Part shown: positions 30,996 through 39,203 of the stretch, in pieces
Layout of the letters: the number at the start of each line of letters is the position of its first letter
Numbering within the stretch: the first letter of the stretch is position 1
NCBI RefSeq assembly: GCF_004403515.1
Contig: NZ_SOHH01000098.1
Span: 1-39,203, forward strand
Direction of reading: 5' to 3'
Length of the DNA stretch: 39,203 nt
From: Cryobacterium fucosi
GTDB taxonomy: Bacteria > Actinomycetota > Actinomycetes > Actinomycetales > Microbacteriaceae
Notes under the pieces: generated by a model
What the model was told of the DNA's origin: nothing
Databases searched by the model: none
Seen by the model: the letters and a program-made list of their open reading frames with translations, nothing else
Translations under genes and position numbers: made by a program

Positions 30996-31973
30996 CTAGG
31001 CGGACGTGAGGGTGAGCAGTGTCGCCTCGGGCGGGCAGGCGAACCGGACGGGAGCATAGATGGAGGTTCCGAGCCCGGCAGAGACATTGAGGTACGCGGT
31101 GTGCAAGCCCGAATCCCAGAGGCTGAGTCCCTTGACCTGCTTGCGCGGAATGTCGCAGTTGGTGACCAGGGCGCCGAACCTGGGCACGCAGACCTGGCCG
31201 CCGTGGGTGTGGCCGGCGAGAATCAGCTGTGCTCCATGGTTCACGAACGAGTTCAGCACCCGCTGGTACGGGGCGTGCACTACGCCGATGGTGAGCGTCG
31301 GCCGGGGCGCGGCGGCAACCTCCGGGTCGGGCCAGGATTCGTCGGCGAGCGGGTCGTTCGCGCGCAGATCGTCGACCGCGCGAGTGATGAGGTCGAGCCG
31401 GTCGCGCCGGATGTGCGGGTCGTCCACGCCGAAAAGCTCCAGGTGCGTGCCGTTGACGTCGAGCGCCTCCGCCGTGTTGTTCAGGTCTGTCCAGCCGAGG
31501 TCGGCGAAGACACGGTGCAGGCTGTCGATGTCGAGCTTCTGATGCATGGAGCTCCGCAGCAGCGATGGTGCGGTGAAGTAGCGGATCGGGTTCTTGAAGA
31601 TGGGCCCGAAGTAGTCGTTCGAGCCGTTCACGAAGATGCCCGGCACGCCGCGGAACGGCTCCAGCGCATACTCGATGCCGGAGACGCCGTCTTCGTGCCC
31701 GAGGTTGTCGCCGGTGTTGACGACCAGATCGGGCTGGAGGTCAGCGAGGCCGCGCACCCAGTCCTGCTTGTCGCGCTGCCACGGCGCCATGTGCAGGTCG
31801 GACAGGTGCAGAACCTTGATCGGGTCTGATCCGGGGGCGAGCACCGGGACCGTCACCTCCCGCAGGGTGAACAGGCGGCGTTCGACCAGGGAGCCCCAGG
31901 CGAAGGCGGCCAGCCCGGCCGCGGCCACCGCCCCGAGACTTACCGCGACGGCCCTGCCGCCTGTGCCGGTCAT
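30996..31973 (-). CDS. Membrane-anchored metallophosphoesterase (YkuE-like), 325 aa
   Basis: A calcineurin-type phosphoesterase with an N-terminal membrane helix (VAVSLGAVAAAGLAAFAWGS). Metal-binding motifs: LHLSDLHMAPWQ (D-x-H), VVNTGDNLGHED (G-D-N), VNGSNDYFGP where the usual GNHD reads GSND, VVHAPYQR with His, and LAGHTHGGQVCVP. The ATG at 31973 overlaps the stop of the upstream PBP gene by four bases; the open frame above it is an Arg-rich shadow of the PBP. It often accompanies this PBP in actinobacteria and may act on envelope lipids or UDP-linked precursors; the substrate is not known. Confidence 0.85.
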   Translation of the reverse strand: MTGTGGRAVAVSLGAVAAAGLAAFAWGSLVERRLFTLREVTVPVLAPGSDPIKVLHLSDLHMAPWQRDKQDWVRGLADLQPDLVVNTGDNLGHEDGVSGIEYALEPFRGVPGIFVNGSNDYFGPIFKNPIRYFTAPSLLRSSMHQKLDIDSLHRVFADLGWTDLNNTAEALDVNGTHLELFGVDDPHIRRDRLDLITRAVDDLRANDPLADESWPDPEVAAAPRPTLTIGVVHAPYQRVLNSFVNHGAQLILAGHTHGGQVCVPRFGALVTNCDIPRKQVKGLSLWDSGLHTAYLNVSAGLGTSIYAPVRFACPPEATLLTLTSA

Positions 31974-34540
31974 CCGTTGCCCTTGCCATTGCCGTTGCCG
32001 TTGACGGCGCCGAGTTTGCCGACCGTGATCGTCACCTGACCGCCGGGCGCGGAGCCCGAGCCGGCCGCAGGAGTCATCGCCAGGACCGTGCCGACCTGTT
32101 TGGGATCGGTCACGTCCTGTTCGGCCTTGGTCACGGCGAAGCCGCTCAAGGTGGCCCGGGCCTCTGCCTCGCTCTTGCCGACAACATCGGGTACCAGGAC
32201 CTGGGATCCGTTGCTCGAGAACACCGTGACGGTCGACCCGCGGCTGGCGCTCGTGCCGCCGGCCGGGTCGGTCCTGGCGACGGTGCCCGCGGGCATCTCG
32301 GAGTCGGTCACGCCGCCGTCGGCGAAGCTGAAGCCGGCTGCCTCGAGGGTGGACTGGGCATCCGCCATCGTCTTGCCGCGCAGGTCGGGGATCGGGATCT
32401 GAACTGCCTGGAGGATCTTCGACGAGGCTTCCGCGAAGGGGTCTCCGCCGTACTTGGCGTTCGCGACGGACATGACGTCGGGCCACATCCGGTGGCGGGC
32501 GGTGGCCGCGGTGCCGCCGGGGAAGCTGACCTGCCGCTGGTTGATGTCCCCGGTGACGCTGACGACTCCGACCACGGTGGCGACCTTGGTGCTCGCCCCG
32601 CTCATCCAGGTGTCCTTGTTACCGTCGGTGGTTCCGGTCTTGCCGATCATCGGCACCTTCGGCGACGTCGCGCCGTTCGATGCCGCGGCGGTGCCGCCGG
32701 TCAGCATCACGCGCTGCATTGCGTAGGTCATGCCTGCGGCGACCGACGGGTCCACCGACTGCTTGCAGGCGGACTTCGGTGCCGCGATCTCTTTCCCGTC
32801 GGGCCCGGTTATCTTGTCGATCACGACCGGGCTGCAGGTCACGCCGTTGTTGGCGATCCCGGCAAAGGCGACGGCCATGCTCAGGGGAGCGACCTCGTTC
32901 GTGCCGAGTACCGACGAGGCACCCTGCTCGAGAGGGTCGCCGTCGGCGCGGTGCACGCCGAAGGCCTCGGCCGTCTTGCGGATGCCGCAGAGGTCGACCT
33001 TCTTGGCCATGCCGATGTAGCCCGTGTTTATCGACGCGGTGGTGGATTCGAGGGCGGTGTAGTTGGTGCCGCCTTCATTCGCGTCGTTCTTGGGATTGAA
33101 GCCCGGGAAGTTCTGCGGTCCGTTGCAGCTGTCCTTGAACGTGCCCCAGTCGGACTTGCGGCGGGAGTCGACGCGCTCGTTCAGCGAGTGTCCCTCGGTC
33201 AGCCACTCGCCGAGGGTGAACACTTTGTAGGTGGACCCGGGCTGGAAACCACTCGAACCGCCCTGGTCGATATCCGTGTTGTAGTTGACGCCGGTGGCGG
33301 TGGGGTTTGTTGCGGCAACGTTCGGGTCCTGCGTGTAGTCCTTGTTCTGGGTCATCGCCAGAACCCGCCCGGTGCCAACCTGCACGCTCGTGATCACGCT
33401 TCCGACGTCCCAGCCGTCGTAGCTCTTGGGCACGTACTTGTTCATCGTGTCGACGGCCGCGTTCTGCAGGTCGAGGTCAAGGGTTGTGTAGACGTTGTAG
33501 CCGCCGCGGCGGAAGTTCGCGAAGCGCGTCGCCTCATCCGGCCCGAAGGTCGGGTCGGTCTGGAGGATCTTGGTGACGTAGTCGCAGAAGTAGGCGCTGG
33601 TGCCGGCGGTCGTGCACCCTGTGCTCGGTTCGGTGATGACCGGCTCGATCGGAGCGGCGATGGCCGCGTCATGATCGGCCTGAGTGATCTTCTTGTACTT
33701 GAGCATCTCGCCGAGGATGTAGTCGCGGCGCTGCTTGTTCGCCGCGTATCCGTTGGCCGCGCCGTTGGTTTCGCTGTCCGGGTAGTCCAGCTGGAATTTG
33801 ACCGGGTTGTTCACGATCGCGACGAGGCTGGCGGCCTGCGGCAGGGTCAGCGCCGCCGCGGTGGTGTTGTAGTAATAGTTCGCGGCGGATTCGATCCCGT
33901 AAACCGTGCCGCCGAACCCGGTGATGTTCAGGTACTGGCGGAGGATGTCATCCTTGGCGTATTTCTTCTCGACCCCGATGGCCAGCCGCATCTCCTTGAG
34001 CTTGCGATCGGGGCTCGTCTCGGTGGCCGCGTCGTAGCAGGTGGTGCGCTTCTTCTGGCTGGTGAGCACTTCGCATTTCTGCACGAGCACGTTCTTGACA
34101 TACTGCTGGGTGATCGAGGAACCTCCTCGGGCCGATCCGCTGGCCAGGGTGGTGACCAGGCCGGTCATCGTTCCCTGCAGGTCGACGCCGCCGTGCTCGT
34201 AGAACCGCGGGTCCTCCCCTGAGATCGCCGCGTCCTTGACGAACGGGCTGATCGCGTCCCACTTGACCTCGACGCGGTTCTGGTCGTAGAACGAGGCCAG
34301 GAGACCGGTCGATCCGTCGGCGCGGGTGGCGTAGATGTTGCTCTTCTGCGCCAGCTGGTCGATCGCCAGGTAGTCGGGAAGGTTCTCGAAGACGTTGATC
34401 GTGTTCGTCGCGGCCATACCGGACAGAGCGAGAGCGGGGGTCACGGCGGCGGTGACGAGGATGCCGGCAATGGCGCTCATCCCGACGAAGCCGACGAACC
34501 CGCCGAGCGCTCCGCTAACCGATCGATTTTTGGCAGACAT
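31970..34540 (-). CDS. Class A penicillin-binding protein with two PASTA domains, 856 aa
   Basis: Bifunctional peptidoglycan glycosyltransferase and transpeptidase. N-terminal helix at about 15-40; GT51 domain with SGEDPRFYEHGGVDLQG (catalytic Glu near 109) and GGSSITQQYVKNVL; transpeptidase with PGSTYKVF (S-x-x-K near 436-439), TTASINTGY (S-x-N) and IGKTGTTDGNKDTW (K-T-G); then two PASTA domains (IPDLRGKTMADAQSTLEAAG, VPDVVGKSEAEARATL). The tail is a Gly-Asn-Lys run (NGNGNGKGNG). The start is the ATG at 34540, preferred over a TTG seven codons upstream. It is divergent from the DUF4177-RidA pair, with 50 bp between. Confidence 0.94.
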   Translation of the reverse strand: MSAKNRSVSGALGGFVGFVGMSAIAGILVTAAVTPALALSGMAATNTINVFENLPDYLAIDQLAQKSNIYATRADGSTGLLASFYDQNRVEVKWDAISPFVKDAAISGEDPRFYEHGGVDLQGTMTGLVTTLASGSARGGSSITQQYVKNVLVQKCEVLTSQKKRTTCYDAATETSPDRKLKEMRLAIGVEKKYAKDDILRQYLNITGFGGTVYGIESAANYYYNTTAAALTLPQAASLVAIVNNPVKFQLDYPDSETNGAANGYAANKQRRDYILGEMLKYKKITQADHDAAIAAPIEPVITEPSTGCTTAGTSAYFCDYVTKILQTDPTFGPDEATRFANFRRGGYNVYTTLDLDLQNAAVDTMNKYVPKSYDGWDVGSVITSVQVGTGRVLAMTQNKDYTQDPNVAATNPTATGVNYNTDIDQGGSSGFQPGSTYKVFTLGEWLTEGHSLNERVDSRRKSDWGTFKDSCNGPQNFPGFNPKNDANEGGTNYTALESTTASINTGYIGMAKKVDLCGIRKTAEAFGVHRADGDPLEQGASSVLGTNEVAPLSMAVAFAGIANNGVTCSPVVIDKITGPDGKEIAAPKSACKQSVDPSVAAGMTYAMQRVMLTGGTAAASNGATSPKVPMIGKTGTTDGNKDTWMSGASTKVATVVGVVSVTGDINQRQVSFPGGTAATARHRMWPDVMSVANAKYGGDPFAEASSKILQAVQIPIPDLRGKTMADAQSTLEAAGFSFADGGVTDSEMPAGTVARTDPAGGTSASRGSTVTVFSSNGSQVLVPDVVGKSEAEARATLSGFAVTKAEQDVTDPKQVGTVLAMTPAAGSGSAPGGQVTITVGKLGAVNGNGNGKGNG

Positions 34541-34590
34541 ACACTTGAGGTTACGCGACAAAACTGAAAGACCGCCTGAATCGGAGCCAT

Positions 34591-34758
34591 ATGCCTGCCT
34601 GGGAGTACCTTACGACGCCGCTGATGATTCACAACACGGCCGCAATCCTGAACAACTGGGGCTCTGACGGCTGGGAGTTGGTGCAGGTCGTCCCCGGGCC
34701 TGAGGGTGGGCTCGTCGCCTACCTCAAGCGCCCGGTCGCCGCAATGGATGGATCATAG
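34591..34758 (+). CDS. DUF4177-like small protein, 55 aa
   Basis: ATG at 34591 with GGAG six bases upstream. The product begins MPAWEYLTTPLMIHNTAAIL, continues NNWGSDGWELVQVVPGPEGG and ends LVAYLKRPVAAMDGS, a conserved short actinobacterial protein containing the W-E-Y and GWELV pattern of DUF4177. Function unknown. The stop is two bases before the RidA start, so the two are a coupled operon. Confidence 0.85.
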   Translation: MPAWEYLTTPLMIHNTAAILNNWGSDGWELVQVVPGPEGGLVAYLKRPVAAMDGS

Positions 34759-34760
34759 AC

Positions 34761-35231
34761 ATGTCGCAAATCGAAGCCCGTCTCGCCGAGCTCGGGATCG
34801 ACCTGCCGAGCGTGGTGCCGCCCGTGGCGTCCTACGTGCCCGCTGTGGTGTCCGGGTCGCTCGTGTTCACGTCCGGTCAGCTGCCGATGGTGTCCGGCGC
34901 CCTCCCGGCCACGGGCAAGGTCGGCGACGGCCACGGCCTCGTGCCGGCCGCCGACGCCAGGGAGTACGCCCGGCAGTGCGCCCTCAACGGGCTTGCCGCC
35001 GTCAAGGCCGTGATCGGCTCGCTCGACCGGATCACTCAGGTCGTCAAGGTCACCGGTTTCGTGGCATCCGACCCGGCGTTCACCGGCCAGCCCGGCGTCG
35101 TCAACGGCGCCTCGCAGGTGCTCGGTGAGATCTTCGGTGACCTGGGCGTGCACGCCCGGTCGGCCGTCGGGGTCGCCGTGCTGCCGCTCGACTCGCCGGT
35201 CGAGGTCGAGCTGATCGTCTCGTTCGCCTAG
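34761..35231 (+). CDS. RidA family (YjgF/YER057c/UK114) protein, 156 aa
   Basis: Trimeric RidA enzymes hydrolyse reactive enamine/imine intermediates from PLP enzymes. Visible are VVSGSLVFTSGQLPM, the central YARQCALNGLAAVKAVIGSLD and QVVKVTGFVASDPAFTGQP, and the last strand RSAVGVAVLPLDSPVEVELIV. The Arg usual in the RidA active site (near R105 of E. coli) is not evident at the equivalent VKVTGFVAS/VAVLPLDSP positions, so it belongs to a variant subfamily and activity is uncertain. It sits with DUF4177 in one transcript, divergent from the PBP gene. Confidence 0.88.
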   Translation: MSQIEARLAELGIDLPSVVPPVASYVPAVVSGSLVFTSGQLPMVSGALPATGKVGDGHGLVPAADAREYARQCALNGLAAVKAVIGSLDRITQVVKVTGFVASDPAFTGQPGVVNGASQVLGEIFGDLGVHARSAVGVAVLPLDSPVEVELIVSFA

Positions 35232-35250
35232 TCGTCGTCCGGTCATTCGC

Positions 35251-35318
35251 GAACGCGCCACATCCGCCGCTTCGCGCCAGGCGCGCCTGGCGCGAAGCGG
35301 CGCAATTGGCGCGTTCGG
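35251..35318. terminator. Large perfect palindrome between ridA and acyltransferase
   Basis: An uninterrupted 36-bp perfect palindrome (35267-35302; half GCCGCTTCGCGCCAGGCG) is flanked by a second pair of arms, CGAACGCGCCA (35251-35261) and TGGCGCGTTCG (35308-35318), separated by 5-base bulges. It lies between two converging genes, so it may act as a bidirectional terminator; there is no T-run, and it may instead be a mobile or repeated palindrome. Confidence 0.6.
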
Positions 35319-35353
35319 CAACGCGCGGAGCTAGCCGCGCAGCTTGTCGGCGG

Positions 35354-36529
35354 CTAGCGGTCGGCAGTCGCCGTCCCGGCGGCGTGAAACGGATGCGCGA
35401 ACGCCCGCCCGGCCGCGGCGGCCAGCTTCAGCGAGGGCCGTTCCACCCACCGCGTCATCAGCTGGGCGAACACGAGGCTGAGCGGCACGGAGACCAGCGC
35501 GCCCAGCCACCAGAACTCCGGCCCGAACAGGTTTCCGAAGGTGACCACGATCGGGAAGTGCACGAGGTAGAGCGTGAAGCTCACGGTGCCGAGCCAGACC
35601 AGCGGTCGCGCGGTCAGCGGCCGTTGAAGCGGCGGCCAGAGCGCGACCGCGGCGACGACCAGCACGGCGCCCGGCACGCGCAGGGCGAGGGTGAGGTCAC
35701 TCAACGGGCCGGTCAGGAGCGGACGTGCGAGCCAGTGCACGATCAGGAGCAGCGGGCCCAGCGCGGTGAGGCCGATCCACGCGGCGGTGCCCCAGCGGCG
35801 GGCGGCCAGGGTGGCGGCGCTCGCCTGAAGTGACTCGAAGTTGGCCGCCAGCAGGGCGCCGAGCGCGAATGCGGGCAGGTACATCAGCGGTTCGATCCCC
35901 GTGACGTAGCCGTAGGCGGAGATGGCCAGGAACAGCACGGCCCAGAGCGCCGTCCAGCGCCGGGTGGCCGCGGCGAGGACCACGCCCACCGGGAGCAGCA
36001 GGGAGAACCACATCTCCCAGGCGAGTGACCAGAGCGGCGGGTTGACGTCGGGCCGGCTGGTCTCGGTGATGATGCTGGCCTCGCGCAGCAGGTTGCCGAG
36101 GCCGAGGCTGGGGTTGTCCTGCCTGGCCAGCCACGCTCCACCGCCGGTGTCCCCGGTGCGCGGGAAGAAATAGATCCACGCCGCCGCCAGGCCGACCGAG
36201 ATCACGACGGGAACGGCGAGCCGGATCACCCGCCTCGGGTAGTAGGCCATCCAGTCGTAGGCGGGCGCCGCGAGGGGAGACCGCACCAGCACGAACCCGC
36301 TCAGCACGAAGAAGACCAGCACGAATTCCGGCCCGGCGAGGAGCAGCTTCAGCGGTGACAGCGTGGTCCACCAGCCGATCGACAGGAACTCGACACCGGC
36401 GCTCGACTCGTACGCCGCGGAGACCGCCGGCACTGTCATCGAGACGTGGTGCACGAGAACGATCAGGGCCGCAACGCCGCGCAGGGCATCGAGGGCGACC
36501 AGACGGCCGGGCGCGGGTAGTCGGGACAT
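35354..36529 (-). CDS. Intact acyltransferase-3 family membrane protein, 391 aa
   Basis: Ten or so helices with all usual landmarks: VALDALRGVAALIVLVHH (catalytic His region), EFVLVFFVLSGFVLVRSP, YYPRRVIRLAVP, PPLWSLAWEMWFSLLLPVG, and the C-terminal RPLVWLGTVSFTLYLVHFPI. Expected to O-acylate a surface glycan from cytoplasmic acyl-CoA. Start at ATG 36529 (MSRLPAPGRLVALDALRG) with GGAG six bases upstream; the frame above it is open to 36601. It is close in sequence to the broken gene at 11385-12488 and serves as the reference for its missing residue. Confidence 0.88.
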   Translation of the reverse strand: MSRLPAPGRLVALDALRGVAALIVLVHHVSMTVPAVSAAYESSAGVEFLSIGWWTTLSPLKLLLAGPEFVLVFFVLSGFVLVRSPLAAPAYDWMAYYPRRVIRLAVPVVISVGLAAAWIYFFPRTGDTGGGAWLARQDNPSLGLGNLLREASIITETSRPDVNPPLWSLAWEMWFSLLLPVGVVLAAATRRWTALWAVLFLAISAYGYVTGIEPLMYLPAFALGALLAANFESLQASAATLAARRWGTAAWIGLTALGPLLLIVHWLARPLLTGPLSDLTLALRVPGAVLVVAAVALWPPLQRPLTARPLVWLGTVSFTLYLVHFPIVVTFGNLFGPEFWWLGALVSVPLSLVFAQLMTRWVERPSLKLAAAAGRAFAHPFHAAGTATADR

Positions 36530-36630
36530 TGACTCCACGGTAGGGGTGCCCGTTGTGAATTCCCTCCGCGTGGCATCCGTCACCGCATCCGTCACCGCCA
36601 TGCGCCGAACGGGAAAAAGCGCCTTTTCTC

Positions 36631-38631
<2,001 letters not shown>

Positions 38632-38824
38632 ACCTGGTTCGCTCCTTTGCGATGCATTGATGGGCGCGTAGCCAGCCCCCCTGAACCATACTCTTCGCGC
38701 CTGACGGTGCGGGTTGCGGTCGATTGCGGCCCCTTGCAACGTCCCCATCAGGGACGAAAACGGCCCGCCGGTTCCGTGTCCTCCTTTATGAGGACAAAAA
38801 GGACTTGCGCATCTTCGTTTTCCT

Positions 38825-38830
38825 TATACA
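38825..38830 (+). promoter_or_regulatory. -10 box TATACA for the 6C RNA
   Basis: TATACA lies about six bases before the expected RNA start, with GACTTG 17 bases upstream as a weak -35. The stretch 38640-38820 between acs and this promoter holds no gene; it probably also carries the acs promoter on the other strand. Confidence 0.5.
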
Positions 38831-38835
38831 CTGGG

Positions 38836-38942
38836 ACACGTCCGAACGAAAGTTTTGACCTGCGGTGCGTTTGGTTCCCCCCAATCAACGCGCTGCCGAG
38901 GCGGCACCTGTTCCCCCCAATAGGTGCCGCCCCCCTTTTTTT
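38836..38942 (+). ncRNA. 6C small RNA
   Basis: The 6C motif, widespread in actinobacteria, consists of two hairpins each with a run of at least six C in the loop. Here CCCCCC at 38877-38882 is in a loop between GCGTT and AACGC arms, and CCCCCC at 38913-38918 is in a loop closed by the perfect ten-pair stem GGCGGCACCT/AGGTGCCGCC, followed by T-rich sequence. In mycobacteria the homologous B11 RNA regulates mRNAs through its C-rich loops. The 5' end is inferred from the TATACA box. Confidence 0.85.
38900..38942 (+). terminator. Intrinsic terminator forming the second 6C hairpin
   Basis: Stem 38900-38909 with 38922-38931, ten perfect GC-rich pairs, then CCCC and seven T (38936-38942). It is the only textbook intrinsic terminator in the window. 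Confidence 0.88.
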
Positions 38943-38953
38943 AACGGCTTGTG

Positions 38954-38972
38954 ACGGCCGTTTTTCGGCCGT
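38954..38972. repeat. Short perfect hairpin after the 6C RNA
   Basis: ACGGCCG, TTTTT, CGGCCGT: seven perfect pairs with a five-base loop. Together with the A-run of the 6C terminator seen from the other strand it could stop transcription arriving from the right on the minus strand. Confidence 0.4.
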
Positions 38973-39125
38973 ATTTGCGGCTGTCCTTGTGGTTGTCCTT
39001 GTGGTTGTGCTCTCCCTGCGGCCGACGCGGCCCTCCTCCACAGGAGCGGCAGGCGGCGATCATGCCCGGTCTGTCCTCTCCCCGCGCAGCCAAGGCACGG
39101 TGCGCCTAGTACTACAGTCGCGTTT

Positions 39126-39203
39126 ATGGGGCGTGTCCGCGGGTTCGATAGTGATGTCGTTTCGCGGTTTGTTGATGTCGGCGTCGCCAGCGTGAGCGGC
39201 TGA
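39126..39203 (+). CDS. 25-codon ORF with leaderless-type promoter at window end
   Basis: The ATG at 39126 is preceded by TACAGT seven bases upstream, the spacing expected for a leaderless actinobacterial transcript. The product MGRVRGFDSDVVSRFVDVGV and ASVSG ends at TGA in the last three bases of the window. The first residues recall TetR-family N-termini but the similarity stops early. A real small ORF, a frameshifted regulator or chance are all possible. Confidence 0.25.
   Translation: MGRVRGFDSDVVSRFVDVGVASVSG

Noticed and set aside
30508..31087. Repeat-peptide frames over the 18-bp array (PVVEPV, DRLDHRDRGD)
   Set aside because: Open only because the period is a multiple of three; no start signals, and frames exist on both strands at once.
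32492..34222. 576-codon plus frame opposite the PBP
   Set aside because: Antisense shadow; the minus frame has complete GT51, transpeptidase and PASTA motifs.
38748..39041. Minus-strand frame MEEGRVGRRESTTTRTTTRT
   Set aside because: It lies opposite the 6C RNA and its terminator; low complexity and no ribosome site.

Overview
The window looks like chromosomal DNA of a high-GC actinobacterium, most likely a Microbacteriaceae member (Cryobacterium/Leifsonia-like). Supporting signs are a 6C small RNA, a 13E12-type HNH protein, an actinobacterial-style DUF4012 protein, a PASTA-tailed class A PBP, a DUF4177-RidA pair beside that PBP, and many GGTGGTCGAGC...GTCGAGACC palindromes between genes. 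The genus is inference, made without any database search.

Positions 1-12.5 kb form a surface-polysaccharide island. It starts with the end of an insertion sequence that has cut an acyltransferase-3 gene. On the minus strand follow a flippase, a GT4 glycosyltransferase, a fused sugar N-acetyltransferase/3,4-ketoisomerase (WxcM type), GtrA, a GtrB-like GT2, a PLP sugar aminotransferase and a large multi-membrane GT-C-like protein. Together these could make a dTDP-3-acetamido-3,6-dideoxyhexose, load it on a lipid carrier, flip it and attach it to a wall glycan. RmlA and RmlB, needed for the precursor, are not here. Codon choice on 0.9-9 kb is visibly less GC-rich than in the right half, which suggests transfer. 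A DUF4012 membrane protein, a second acyltransferase (broken by an in-frame amber codon and lacking its first helix) and UDP-glucose dehydrogenase close this part.

Positions 14-21 kb carry a run of two-gene modules on the minus strand: wHTH-nucleotidyltransferase/HEPN, Phd/RelE, Xre-like/RES and, beyond an ECF sigma factor with its membrane partner, a fourth pair that looks like a new antitoxin/RelE-like toxin. The first three are each separated by clusters of the same palindromic repeat. Two of the modules have short perfect inverted repeats at the start codon, which are good autoregulation candidates.

Positions 21.6-30.6 kb hold a 13E12 HNH protein, a HelD/HelR-like RNA polymerase-associated ATPase, a HAD-IIB phosphatase, an LCP ligase with an SD-led upstream ORF, a PadR-MFS efflux operon with a candidate operator, a terminator hairpin and tRNA-Pro(CGG), followed by a 400-bp array of 18-bp repeats.

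Positions 31-39 kb look like conserved core: metallophosphoesterase and class A PBP (overlapping), the divergent DUF4177-RidA pair, a large palindrome, an intact acyltransferase-3, acetyl-CoA synthetase and a 6C RNA with a strong terminator.
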